Shown here: positions 7,317-15,650 of the stretch, in pieces
How the letters are laid out: each line of letters starts with the position of its first letter
Position numbering within the stretch: position 1 is the stretch's first letter
Source of the DNA: Eubacteriales bacterium
Lineage (GTDB): Bacteria > Bacillota_A > Clostridia > Christensenellales > Aristaeellaceae
Direction: 5' to 3'
NCBI GenBank assembly: GCA_030528845.1
Contig: JAUMYC010000002.1
Span: forward strand, 382-47,551
DNA: 47,170 nucleotides
The notes under the pieces: generated by a model
What the model was told of the DNA's origin: nothing
What the model saw: the letters and a program-made list of their open reading frames with translations, nothing else
Database searches by the model: none
Position numbers and translations under genes: made by a program

Positions 7317-8295
7317 CGGGGATGTGATAGAAGGCGTCGTCCGGCAGCTTGCCGCCCACGGCGTCGGGGTTCTGGGAATGCAGGGCGGTCAGATAGCCGC
7401 TGACGGCTTCCTTCATTTCCTCGCCGGTGATGCATACGATATTGCATTCCGGGATGGCCTTGGCGGCGATGGCGGCCTTGGCGATGTCGAGCTGGTCGAT
7501 CCACTGGCACACGGTCTCGTCGGCGGGGTTGGCGTTGACGTATTCGGTGGAAGCGGCGTATTCGGCCAGGAAGGTCTCGAAGGCTTCGGGGTTCTCCTCA
7601 AGGAAGCCCTTGCGCACGACGACCGTGCCCGTGACCATGGAGCCCGTCCGGTCCACCTTGTCCCATTCCTCGGTCAGATCCAGAGCCACGCGAAGGCCTT
7701 CTACCTGGCTCATCGCGGCGGTGACGAAGGGCTGGGGCAGCATGGCGACGGAGCACAGGCCGGTCTTGATCGCGGCGAGCACTTCGGCGGCTTCGGATTT
7801 ATATTCGATGGTCACGTCCTTGTCCGGGTCGATGCCGGCCTTGGCCAGCACATGCCGCAGGCCGTATTCGGGCGTGGTGCCCTTGCCGGTGGAGAAGATG
7901 GTCTGGCCCTTGAGGTCTTCGATCGACTGCACGCTCTCGCCGTTTTCCACGATGTAGAGCACGCCGAGCACGTTCACGGCGGCCACTTCGATCTTACCGG
8001 TGTTGTTGTAGAGGGTGGAGGCGAGGTTGCAGGGGATCAGGGCGATATCGATCGCGTCCTGCGCGATGAGCGGAACGATCTCGTTCGCCGCGCCGGCCAC
8101 GGTAAATTCATAATCCTGCTGGGTCGCGCTTTCGCTGTCGTCGATCATGAGCTTGACCATGCCCATGGAGGTGGGGCCCTTTAAGGAAGCGACGCGCACG
8201 GCGGCGGGTTCGGTCTGCGCGAAGGAAACGCTGACGCCCAGCGTCAGGATGGCTGCGGTCATGAGGATTGCCAGGAGCTTCTTGAGTTTTTTCAT
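7306..8295 (-). CDS. ABC transporter substrate-binding protein, SsuA/NMT1 type
   Basis: Secreted binding protein for the permease encoded directly downstream. The N-terminus MKKLKKLLAILMTAAILTLG is a signal peptide ending near SFAQT, but no lipobox cysteine is present, which is unusual for a Gram-positive binding protein. The mature part has the type 2 periplasmic-binding fold expected of the NMT1/THI5/SsuA group, including IPCNLASTLYNN and DLKGQTIFSTGKGTTPEYGLRH, the region that usually contacts ligand. Length is 329 residues. The start has an AGGAGGTG site. The gene is divergent from the LarA-like gene. Ligand could be a sulfonate, a pyrimidine or another small anion; this cannot be decided here. 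Confidence 0.85.
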   Translation of the reverse strand: MKKLKKLLAILMTAAILTLGVSVSFAQTEPAAVRVASLKGPTSMGMVKLMIDDSESATQQDYEFTVAGAANEIVPLIAQDAIDIALIPCNLASTLYNNTGKIEVAAVNVLGVLYIVENGESVQSIEDLKGQTIFSTGKGTTPEYGLRHVLAKAGIDPDKDVTIEYKSEAAEVLAAIKTGLCSVAMLPQPFVTAAMSQVEGLRVALDLTEEWDKVDRTGSMVTGTVVVRKGFLEENPEAFETFLAEYAASTEYVNANPADETVCQWIDQLDIAKAAIAAKAIPECNIVCITGEEMKEAVSGYLTALHSQNPDAVGGKLPDDAFYHIPDAQ

Positions 8296-8354
8296 GATAA
8301 AGCACCTCCTGCCAATATAATACCCCTCCCCGGCCCGCCCGAACCATCGTTTTA

Positions 8355-8383
8355 TTGTAAATGCTGTGCGTTTGTGGTATACT
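8355..8383 (+). promoter_or_regulatory. Sigma-A type promoter of the larA-like gene
   Basis: TTGTAA (8355-8360), 17 bases, TATACT (8378-8383). Predicted start near 8390, about 45 bases before the ATG at 8436. It may drive the whole co-directional run that follows. Confidence 0.65.
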
Positions 8384-8435
8384 TTTATGAGGAGAAAGAT
8401 GCGGGCCGTGCGCCCGGCGGAAAGGAAAATGCGCG

Positions 8436-9716
8436 ATGTGGAACACAGACCTGATCGCGGAGGAAGGCGGCTTCCTCTCGCGGGAGGAGATCCTCGCGGC
8501 GCTGGAGAGCGCGGCGGAGCAAATGCGCGGCAAAGCGAAGAAGGTGCTGCTGCTCCCGCCGGACTACACGCGCATGCATTCGCGCGCCGGCATGATCACG
8601 GCGTTTCTGTATAAAAAGCTCTCGGCCTTTGCGCAGGTAGATGTAATGCCCGCGCTGGGCACGCACAGGCCCGTGAGCGAAGAGGAATGCAGCGAGATGT
8701 TCGAGGGCGCGATCCCGTATGAACGGCTGATCGTGCACGACTGGCGGCGGGACGTGGAGCGCATCGGCGAAGTGCCGGCGGGCTTTGTGCGAGAGGTCTC
8801 CGAAGGGCTCATGGACGAGCCCATCGCCGTGGAAGTGAACCGCCGCCTGCTCGACCCGGGCTACGACTGCATCCTGAGTATCGGGCAGGTCGTGCCGCAC
8901 GAGGTCGTGGGCATGGCCAACGGCAACAAGAATATTTTCGTGGGCTGCGGGGGCAGCGCGATGATCAACGCATCGCATATGCTGGGCGCGTTTTATGGGC
9001 TGGAGAGGCTCATGGGACGGGATCACAGCCCCGTGCGCCGCGTGTTTGATCATGCGCAGGAGCATTTTCTGCGCGATCTTCCGCTGGAGTATATTTTGAC
9101 GGTATGCACCTCCGGCGGTGTGAAGGGCCTGTTTCTCGGGCGTGAGCGCTGCCATTTCGAGGCGGCCGTCGCGCTCAGCCAGAGGGAGAACATCATCTTC
9201 CCGCCCAAGCCGATCCAAAAGGCGGTCGTCTATCTCGAGCCGGGCGAATACAAGAGCACGTGGCTTGGCAACAAGAGCGTGTACCGCACGCGTATGGCCA
9301 TCGCCGACGGCGGCGAGCTGCTCGTGCTGGCCCCGGGGGTCGAGCGCTTCGGCGAGGACGAGCAGTGCGACGGGCTGATCCGCAAATACGGCTATTGCGG
9401 GCGCGAGAGGGTGCTTGCCCTGTGCGCGCAGGAGGACGACCTGCGCCGGAACATGTCCGCCGCCGCCCATCTGATCCACGGCTCGTCCGACGGCCGGTTC
9501 CGCGTGGTGTACTGCGCGGGCGGCCTGAGCCGCAGCGAGGTCGAGGGAGTCGGCTTTGGCTACGCGCCCTGCGAACAGATGCTGCGCCGATACGATCCGG
9601 CGCGCCTGAAAGAGGGCTTCAATATTCTGCCCGACGGCGAGGAGATCTTCTTCATCTCCAATCCCGCCGTCGGCCTGTGGGCAGACCGGGAGAAATTCAA
9701 CAGCCGGAGGGGTTAA
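8436..9716 (+). CDS. LarA-family nickel-pincer racemase/epimerase (DUF2088)
   Basis: Member of the lactate racemase family, which uses the nickel-pincer nucleotide to racemise or epimerise 2-hydroxyacids. Visible motifs: DYTRMH near the N-terminus, GTHRP with H77, and PHEVVGMANGNKNIF with H155 and K165. In characterised LarA the catalytic histidine and the cofactor-linked lysine are also ten residues apart, so the active site looks intact. Length is 426 residues. The start follows AAAGGAAA. Cofactor synthesis genes larB, larC and larE are absent from this window. It lies 25 bases before a glycogen branching enzyme gene. Substrate may be lactate or a sugar acid; the family is broad and the sequence does not decide. 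Confidence 0.85.
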   Translation: MWNTDLIAEEGGFLSREEILAALESAAEQMRGKAKKVLLLPPDYTRMHSRAGMITAFLYKKLSAFAQVDVMPALGTHRPVSEEECSEMFEGAIPYERLIVHDWRRDVERIGEVPAGFVREVSEGLMDEPIAVEVNRRLLDPGYDCILSIGQVVPHEVVGMANGNKNIFVGCGGSAMINASHMLGAFYGLERLMGRDHSPVRRVFDHAQEHFLRDLPLEYILTVCTSGGVKGLFLGRERCHFEAAVALSQRENIIFPPKPIQKAVVYLEPGEYKSTWLGNKSVYRTRMAIADGGELLVLAPGVERFGEDEQCDGLIRKYGYCGRERVLALCAQEDDLRRNMSAAAHLIHGSSDGRFRVVYCAGGLSRSEVEGVGFGYAPCEQMLRRYDPARLKEGFNILPDGEEIFFISNPAVGLWADREKFNSRRG

Positions 9717-9741
9717 TTTGCAAAGCTTGGAGGGAAAGGCC

Positions 9742-11772
9742 ATGGCAGCAAGCAGGAAAACAAAAAAGAGTTCCTATAAGATTCTGGAGATCGATCCGTA
9801 TCTTGCGCCGTTCCACGAGGATATCGAGCTGCGCATGCAGCGCTATACCGATGTGCGCAAGGCGCTGTTCGGAGAAGAGGCGGACGTGGCCGCGATGGCC
9901 AACGGATATCTCTACTTCGGCTTCCATCGCACGGAGACCGGCTGGGTATACCGCGAATGGGCCCCGGCGGCCGACGCGCTGCACCTTGTGGGCGATTTCA
10001 ACAGCTGGAACAAGACTTCGCATCCCATGAAGCCGCTCAAGGACGGTGTGTGGGAGATCGAGCTGCCCGGCAGAGACGCGCTCAAGCACGGGCAGTATGT
10101 GGGCGTGATGGTCACCTGCGGCGGGCAGCGGATGCAGCGCGTACCGGCGTACATCCGCTGGACGGGCCAGAACCCCGTCACCTATCAGCTCACCGGGCGC
10201 ATCTGCGCCAGCGCGCCCTATCGCTGGCAGAGCGAGGGCTTCTTGCGCAGGAAGATGAACCCGCTGTTCATCTACGAGGCGCACATCGGCATGGCGCAGG
10301 ATAAAGAGGGCATCGGCACCTACCGCGAATTTGCAGACAATATCCTGCCGCGCATCAAAAAGCAGGGCTACAACGCCGTGCAGATCATGGCCCTCGCCGA
10401 ACATCCCTACTACGCCTCCTTCGGCTATCAGGTCTCCAGCTTTTTCGCGCCGTCCTATCGCTTCGGCGAGCCGGACGATCTGAAATACCTCATCGACACC
10501 GCGCACGGCATGGGCATCATGGTGCTGATGGACCTCGTCCATTCCCATTCCTGCGCCAACGAGGGCGAGAGCCTCTATCGCTTCGACGGCTCCGAGGGCC
10601 AGTATTTCCACACCGGCCCCAGCGGCGTGCATCCGGCGTGGCGCACGCGCCTGTTCAACTACGGAAAGCACGAGGTCATCCACTATCTCCTCTCCAATAT
10701 CAAATATTGGATGGAAGAGTTCCATATCGACGGCTTCCGCTTTGACGGCGTGACGAGCATGCTCTATCACGACCACGGCCTCGGCCGCGCGTTCGTGGGC
10801 TATGAATCCTATTTCAGCATGAATACGGACGTGGAAGCCGTGACCTATCTGCAGCTGGCCACGGAGCTCATCCACGCGGTCAACCCCTTCGCGGTGGCCA
10901 TCGCCGAGGACATGTCCGGCATGCCGGGCATGTGCATCCCCATCCGCTACGGCGGCATCGGCTTTGATTACCGGCTGGGCATGGGCGTGCCGGATCTTTG
11001 GATCAAGCTGATTAAGGACTATCCGGACGAAAGCTGGGATATCGGCATGCTCTGGTATGAGCTGACGACCTGCCGTCCGAAGGAAAAGGTCGTGGGCTAT
11101 TGCGAGAGCCACGACCAGGCCATGGTGGGCGACAAGACGATCATCTTCCGCCTGGCCGACGCGCAGATGTACACGGGTATGAACAAGGACTATCACTCCA
11201 TCGTGATCGACCGCGCCATCGCCCTGTGCAATATCATCCGCCTGCTCACGATCTCCCTCGCGGGCGAGGGCTGGCTCAACTTCATGGGCAACGAATTCGG
11301 CCATCCGGAATGGATCGACTTCCCGCGCGAGGGCAACGGCTGGAGCTACGGCTATGCGCGCAGGCAGTGGTCTTTGGCGGACAACCCCATGCTCAAGTAC
11401 GAATGGCTGGCAAACTTTGACAGGGAGATGCTCAAGGTCGTCAAAAAGCACAGGGTGCTGGCAGACAGAAATGCTATCAAGCTCTGGGACGACCAGAATG
11501 CGAAGCTGCTGGTCTACGCCAAGGGTGACACCATCTTCGCCTTCAACCTGCATCCGAGCCTTTCGCAGACGGATTTCTTCATTCCCGTCGGGCAGCTGGG
11601 CGAGGGAGACTGGGAGCTCGCGCTGGACACCGACCGGCCCGAATTCGGCGGGCAGGGGCGCATCGCCCCCGGCCAGACGTTCGTCCCCCTGCGCGAAAAG
11701 GGCAAGGGAAAGGGCATAAAGGTGTATCTGCCGGCGAGGACGGGCATCGTCCTGCGCAGAAAGAAGGCCTGA
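9742..11772 (+). CDS. glgB: 1,4-alpha-glucan branching enzyme, eukaryotic type (GH13_8)
   Basis: Transfers segments of alpha-1,4 glucan to make alpha-1,6 branches in glycogen. The 677 residues hold an N-terminal CBM48-like domain (about 60-160, WAPAADALHLVGDFNSWN), a GH13 barrel and a C-terminal beta domain. The catalytic triad is D335 (GFRFDGVTSMLY), E389 (IAEDMSG) and D458 (ESHDQAM). The segments YASFGYQVSSFFA, GIMVLMDLVHSHS and FDGVTSMLYHDHG are those of eukaryotic and GH13_8 enzymes rather than the usual bacterial GH13_9 GlgB. The start at 9742 has GGAGGGAAAGG before it. Neighbours are not glycogen genes: no glgA, glgC or glgP is nearby. It overlaps nothing and is followed 4 bases later by a Nudix gene. 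Confidence 0.93.
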   Translation: MAASRKTKKSSYKILEIDPYLAPFHEDIELRMQRYTDVRKALFGEEADVAAMANGYLYFGFHRTETGWVYREWAPAADALHLVGDFNSWNKTSHPMKPLKDGVWEIELPGRDALKHGQYVGVMVTCGGQRMQRVPAYIRWTGQNPVTYQLTGRICASAPYRWQSEGFLRRKMNPLFIYEAHIGMAQDKEGIGTYREFADNILPRIKKQGYNAVQIMALAEHPYYASFGYQVSSFFAPSYRFGEPDDLKYLIDTAHGMGIMVLMDLVHSHSCANEGESLYRFDGSEGQYFHTGPSGVHPAWRTRLFNYGKHEVIHYLLSNIKYWMEEFHIDGFRFDGVTSMLYHDHGLGRAFVGYESYFSMNTDVEAVTYLQLATELIHAVNPFAVAIAEDMSGMPGMCIPIRYGGIGFDYRLGMGVPDLWIKLIKDYPDESWDIGMLWYELTTCRPKEKVVGYCESHDQAMVGDKTIIFRLADAQMYTGMNKDYHSIVIDRAIALCNIIRLLTISLAGEGWLNFMGNEFGHPEWIDFPREGNGWSYGYARRQWSLADNPMLKYEWLANFDREMLKVVKKHRVLADRNAIKLWDDQNAKLLVYAKGDTIFAFNLHPSLSQTDFFIPVGQLGEGDWELALDTDRPEFGGQGRIAPGQTFVPLREKGKGKGIKVYLPARTGIVLRRKKA

Positions 11773-11776
11773 GCGG

Positions 11777-12217
11777 ATGAGGATCACCACGGTGCATCCG
11801 CTGCGCAGCCTTTCCGACCATAAATTCGTCGTCGTGATGGCGCGCTGCGGCGAGGGGCTGCTGCTCTGCCGCAAAAAGGGCCGCGAGACATGGGAAACGC
11901 CCGGCGGGCATATCGAAGAAGGGGAGAGCCCCCTGCAGGCCGCCCGGCGCGAGCTCTGGGAGGAGACCGGCGCGGTGGAAAGCACGGTGCGCGAGGCGTT
12001 TGATTATTACTGCCGCGACGACGAGGGCTGGGCAAACGGCATGGTGCTCACGGCCGAGGTGCAAAAATTGGGCCCGCTCCCGCAGGAGTTTGAAATGGAA
12101 GAGGTGCGGCCCTTTGCCGCGCCGCCGGAAAACATGAGCTACCCGCACATCCTGCCCGTGCTCTGGGCAGAATACGAGAGGCTTTTCGGACGGGCCGAGC
12201 GCCCGGACGGGAAATAA
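11777..12217 (+). CDS. Nudix hydrolase
   Basis: Small pyrophosphohydrolase of nucleoside diphosphate-X compounds. The full Nudix box is present between G44 and A66 (GHIEEGE, then RELWEETGA), so the metal-binding glutamates are intact. Length is 146 residues. It follows the branching enzyme gene by 4 bases, so translation is probably coupled and the pair shares a transcript. Substrate may be a nucleotide sugar or an oxidised nucleotide; the neighbourhood makes a sugar nucleotide plausible but that is inference. Confidence 0.9.
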   Translation: MRITTVHPLRSLSDHKFVVVMARCGEGLLLCRKKGRETWETPGGHIEEGESPLQAARRELWEETGAVESTVREAFDYYCRDDEGWANGMVLTAEVQKLGPLPQEFEMEEVRPFAAPPENMSYPHILPVLWAEYERLFGRAERPDGK

Positions 12218-12256
12218 ACAGCACGAATCACAGAAATATTTGGGAGGAAAACGAAT

Positions 12257-13237
12257 ATGCTGAAGATCGCAATGATCAGCAAGTGGCACGTCCACGCAAA
12301 GGGATACGCGCAGTTTTTGCAGAAGCAGGAAGACGCGGAGATCGTGTGCGTATGGGATGAAAACGAGCAGCGCGGCAGCGAATGGGCCGCGGAGCTGGGC
12401 GTAGAATTCATCGCCGATTACGACAAGGTGCTCGCGCGCGAAGACGTGGACGCCGTGTTCATCGATTCGCCTACCAACATGCACAAGGAGCTCATGATCA
12501 AGGCCGCCCGCGCGGGCAAGCATATCTTCACCGAAAAGGTCATGGCGCTCAAGGTGGCCGACTGCGACGAGATCATCGCCGAGATCGAAAAGGCCGGCGT
12601 GAAGTTCGGCATCTCCTTCCCGCACCGCTGCATGCCGCGCAATCTGTTTGTCAAGCAGGCCGTGGAAAGCGGCGCCGTGGGCGAGGTGACGGTGCTGCGC
12701 GTGCGCAACTGCCACGACGGCGCGCTGGCCGACTGGCTGCCGGAATACTGGTATGACCCGGAGACCACCGGCGGCGGCGCGATGATGGATCTGGGCGCGC
12801 ATCCGATGTACCTGTCCAGCTGGATCCTGGGCAAGCCCACCCGCATCGCCTCCATGTTCAACAACAAGACCCCGCGCCCGGTGGAGGACAATTCCGTCTG
12901 CACCATCGAATTTGAAAACAAGGCCATCGCCATCTCCGAGACCAGCCTCGTCTCTCCCATGACCCCGGTCATGATGGAGATCTACGGCACGGAAGGCGTC
13001 ATCCTGTGCGTGGACGACGACGTGCGCATCAAGACCAAGAAGAGCGCGGCGATGGTGGAAGGCGGCTGGGTCAGGCCCAAGCTGCCCGAGGCGCTGCCGC
13101 ACCCGGTGCGCCAGTGGATCGACGGAGTGCTCTACGGCAAGGAGATCCTCTTCGGCACGGCCGAGGCCCGCGCGCTGACCGAGCTGATGGAGGGCGCCTA
13201 TATCGCCGATAAGGAAGGCAAGACCTATACCTTCTGA
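12257..13237 (+). CDS. Gfo/Idh/MocA family oxidoreductase
   Basis: NAD(P)-dependent dehydrogenase of the glucose-fructose oxidoreductase fold, 326 residues. The N-terminal Rossmann domain has DSPTNMHKELMIKAARAG and HIFTEKVMAL, where the usual EKP is EKV. The catalytic-domain segment GGGAMMDLGAHPMYL carries the conserved histidine. The first glycine-rich loop is unusual: it reads MISKWHVHAKGY rather than GxGxxG, so cofactor binding may differ or be by a related geometry. Ribosome site GGGAGGAAAA precedes the ATG. It is 39 bases after the Nudix gene. Likely substrate is a sugar or inositol derivative. Confidence 0.88.
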   Translation: MLKIAMISKWHVHAKGYAQFLQKQEDAEIVCVWDENEQRGSEWAAELGVEFIADYDKVLAREDVDAVFIDSPTNMHKELMIKAARAGKHIFTEKVMALKVADCDEIIAEIEKAGVKFGISFPHRCMPRNLFVKQAVESGAVGEVTVLRVRNCHDGALADWLPEYWYDPETTGGGAMMDLGAHPMYLSSWILGKPTRIASMFNNKTPRPVEDNSVCTIEFENKAIAISETSLVSPMTPVMMEIYGTEGVILCVDDDVRIKTKKSAAMVEGGWVRPKLPEALPHPVRQWIDGVLYGKEILFGTAEARALTELMEGAYIADKEGKTYTF

Positions 13238-13265
13238 GCGCCTGCTCAAGGAGGGGGGCTATGCG

Positions 13266-13296
13266 CGGAAAAAGCGGCCCTGCGCCGCTTTTTCCG
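13266..13296 (+). other. Intergenic hairpin between Gfo/Idh and kinase genes
   Basis: Arms CGGAAAAAGCGGC (13266-13278) and GCCGCTTTTTCCG (13284-13296) pair perfectly over 13 bases. The T-run is inside the stem, so it is a weak terminator candidate or an mRNA stability element in the operon. Confidence 0.55.
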
Positions 13297-13323
13297 ACGC
13301 CGCAATGAAAGGAAACAGGGACC

Positions 13324-14457
13324 ATGGTGTATAATCGTATCAAGAACATACTGCCGGTGTTCCGCTTTGAGGGAACGTATATCAAAGTGGAAGAGATGAC
13401 CAGCGGCAACATCAACAGCACTTATCATCTTTACTACCGCGGTAAGACTGGCGCGATCCACCATTATACGCTGCAGAATATCAACAGCTTCGTATTCAAG
13501 GATCCGATGATAGCGATGAACAACATCTCCATCGTGACCGAGCATCTGCGCCGCAGCTTTGTCGCCGACGGGGAAGACCCTTCCAGACGCGTGCTGGAGG
13601 TCATTTCCACCAAGACCGGGCAGACGATGTATATCGACCGCGCGGGCTCCTATTGGCGCGCCTATCGCTATATCGACAAGGCCACCCCGTACGACGAGAT
13701 CGTTAAGCCGGAGCATTTTTATGAGGCGGGCCGCGCCTTCGGCGAGTTCCAGAAGAGGCTGAGCGATTTCCCGGCGGAGATGCTGGCGGAAACGCTGCCC
13801 GACTTCCACAACACCACCAAGCGCTTTTATGCCTTCGTGGCTGCCGTCGCGGCAGACCCGGTCGGCCGCGTGGCGGAGGTGGAAGAGGAGATCGAATACG
13901 TATTCGAGCACCGCAAGATGAGCGGAGAGATCGTAAAGCTCCTTGCAAAGGGCGAGTTGCCCCTGCGCGTGACGCATAACGACACCAAGCTCAACAACGT
14001 CCTGATCGACAATGAGACCGACAAGGCCATCTGCGTGATCGATCTGGACACGGTCATGCCCGGCTGCGCGCTGTATGATTTCGGCGATGCGATCCGCTAT
14101 GGCGCTTCGACGGCGGCGGAGGATGAGCCGGACACGAGCAAGATCAGCCTCGATATGGACCTCTATCGCCTCTTCACCGAGGGCTTCCTCAGCCAGGTGG
14201 CGGGCTTTTTGAGCGAAAAGGAGATCCATCTCCTGCCGCTGGGCGTAAAGGTCATCACCTGTGAGCTGCTCATGCGCTTTTTGACCGACTATATCAACGG
14301 CGACACCTATTTCAAGGTCAATTCTCCCCAGCACAACCTCATCCGCACGCATGCGCAGATGGCGCTTCTGGACGATATCGAGCGCAAGTACGAGCAGATG
14401 CAGGCCATTGTGGAAGAATGCTATGAGAAGGAATTGGCCAGAAGGGAACAGAGATAA
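13324..14457 (+). CDS. APH-fold sugar kinase, NahK-like (N-acetylhexosamine 1-kinase family)
   Basis: Phosphotransferase of the aminoglycoside/choline kinase fold, 377 residues. Catalytic loop THNDTKLNNVLID (Brenner motif, catalytic D) and metal-binding IDLDTVMPG are both present, as is YDFGDAIRYGAS. These segments resemble bifidobacterial NahK, which phosphorylates GlcNAc or GalNAc at C1 in the lacto-N-biose pathway. The rest of that pathway (phosphorylase, GalT, GalE) is not in this window. The neighbours are a Gfo/Idh oxidoreductase upstream and an acetyltransferase 3 bases downstream. AAAGGAAACAGGG precedes the ATG. Function as a hexosamine kinase is likely but not certain; other small alcohols are possible. 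Confidence 0.8.
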   Translation: MVYNRIKNILPVFRFEGTYIKVEEMTSGNINSTYHLYYRGKTGAIHHYTLQNINSFVFKDPMIAMNNISIVTEHLRRSFVADGEDPSRRVLEVISTKTGQTMYIDRAGSYWRAYRYIDKATPYDEIVKPEHFYEAGRAFGEFQKRLSDFPAEMLAETLPDFHNTTKRFYAFVAAVAADPVGRVAEVEEEIEYVFEHRKMSGEIVKLLAKGELPLRVTHNDTKLNNVLIDNETDKAICVIDLDTVMPGCALYDFGDAIRYGASTAAEDEPDTSKISLDMDLYRLFTEGFLSQVAGFLSEKEIHLLPLGVKVITCELLMRFLTDYINGDTYFKVNSPQHNLIRTHAQMALLDDIERKYEQMQAIVEECYEKELARREQR

Positions 14458-14460
14458 AAA

Positions 14461-15591
14461 ATGATGGAATACCGCAAGGCAAGGCCGGACGAGCTGGGCA
14501 AAGTGATCGACTTTATCAACCTCGTCTTCTCCATGGCGCATGAACCGCACGATTTCAAGGAGCTGCTCCCCAAGGCCTACGGCGACGGGGCCTGCGCCAT
14601 GCCGGAGCATTACATCGCCATCGAGGACGGCCGGATCGAAGGGCTGGTCGGCCTTTGGGAGGGCGTGCAGCACGTGCTGGGCGAGACGATCAAAACAGGC
14701 GTCATCGGCTCCGTCTCCGCGCATCCCTACGCCAAGGGCAAGGGCCATATGAAGGCCTGCATGACCATGGCGCTGGAGGACGCAAAGGCGAAGGGCATCG
14801 AGCTGCTCTCGCTGGGCGGCAGAAGGCAGCGCTACGAATATTTCGGCTTCACCCAGGGCGGCCTCGGGCTGCACTTTGGCCTGGGTGAAGACAATTTCCG
14901 CCACGGCATGCGCGCAGTGGACGCGTCGCCCTATACCTTTGAAGAGATCGGCCCGTTTGTTGCGCAGGCCCACGCGCTGCATGCGGCGCAGCCGGTCTAT
15001 GCCGAGCGCGGGGAAGCGGATTTTGCGCTGATCTGCCGCTCGTGGAACAAAAAGGCGACGGCGATCCTCAAAAACGGCGCATTTGCCGGCTATCTGGTGG
15101 GCAAGTTCGACGAGATGATCACCGAAATGAACCTGACCGACGAGGCCGACTGCGAAGGCGTGCTCAAGGCGTGGCATCTTGCGCACGGCAGCAGGCGCGT
15201 AGAGATCGCGGCCCCTGTCTGGAACAAGCAGCGCGTGCGCACGCTTTCGAAGGTCGCCGGCAGCGGCCGGAGCGGCTGGATCGAAATGTTCCGCATCGAG
15301 AACTTTGCGAAGATCGTCCGGCTCTGGCTCTCGCTCAAGGCGAGCTATGCCCGCCTGACGGACGGCCGTTTCGTGCTGGAGACCGAAGGCGAGCGCATCG
15401 CCATCGAGGTGAAGGACAACGTCGTTTCCGTACAGAAGACCGGCGACGCGCCGGACGCCGTGTTCAGCCGCCTGCAGGCGCAGGATCTTCTGCTGGCCAG
15501 CCTGCGCTGGACGGACACCGACGCCCTGCCCGCCTGCGTGGAAAACTGGTTCCCGCTGCCCGTCAGCATGTACAGCGCCGACGGATTCTGA
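14461..15591 (+). CDS. Eis-like GNAT N-acetyltransferase
   Basis: The N-terminal half is a GNAT fold with acetyl-CoA loop VSAHPYAKGKGHMKACM; a second degenerate GNAT-like part and an SCP2-like C-terminal domain (about 270-376) follow, the plan of the Eis family. In Eis the C-terminal carboxylate of a final phenylalanine is catalytic; this protein also ends in Phe (SADGF). Length is 376 residues. Tandem ATG codons mark the start, 3 bases after the kinase stop, so the two are coupled. Substrate could be an amine on a sugar or peptide. A terminator candidate lies at 15603-15633. Confidence 0.82.
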   Translation: MMEYRKARPDELGKVIDFINLVFSMAHEPHDFKELLPKAYGDGACAMPEHYIAIEDGRIEGLVGLWEGVQHVLGETIKTGVIGSVSAHPYAKGKGHMKACMTMALEDAKAKGIELLSLGGRRQRYEYFGFTQGGLGLHFGLGEDNFRHGMRAVDASPYTFEEIGPFVAQAHALHAAQPVYAERGEADFALICRSWNKKATAILKNGAFAGYLVGKFDEMITEMNLTDEADCEGVLKAWHLAHGSRRVEIAAPVWNKQRVRTLSKVAGSGRSGWIEMFRIENFAKIVRLWLSLKASYARLTDGRFVLETEGERIAIEVKDNVVSVQKTGDAPDAVFSRLQAQDLLLASLRWTDTDALPACVENWFPLPVSMYSADGF

Positions 15592-15602
15592 GAAAAAAAC
15601 AT

Positions 15603-15633
15603 GCCGCCGGGGCTTGGTTCCCGGCGGCTTTTG
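15603..15633 (+). terminator. Probable intrinsic terminator
   Basis: Nine-base perfect stem GCCGCCGGG/CCCGGCGGC with an 8-base loop followed by TTTTG. It ends the kinase-acetyltransferase transcript at least in part; the next gene's ribosome site starts a few bases later. Confidence 0.65.
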
Positions 15634-15650
15634 CATAGGAGGAGGAAAAA

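Noticed and set aside
9697..11985. 762-codon minus-strand open frame opposite glgB
   Set aside because: Shadow of the branching enzyme gene, extending into the Nudix gene; no recognisable domain.
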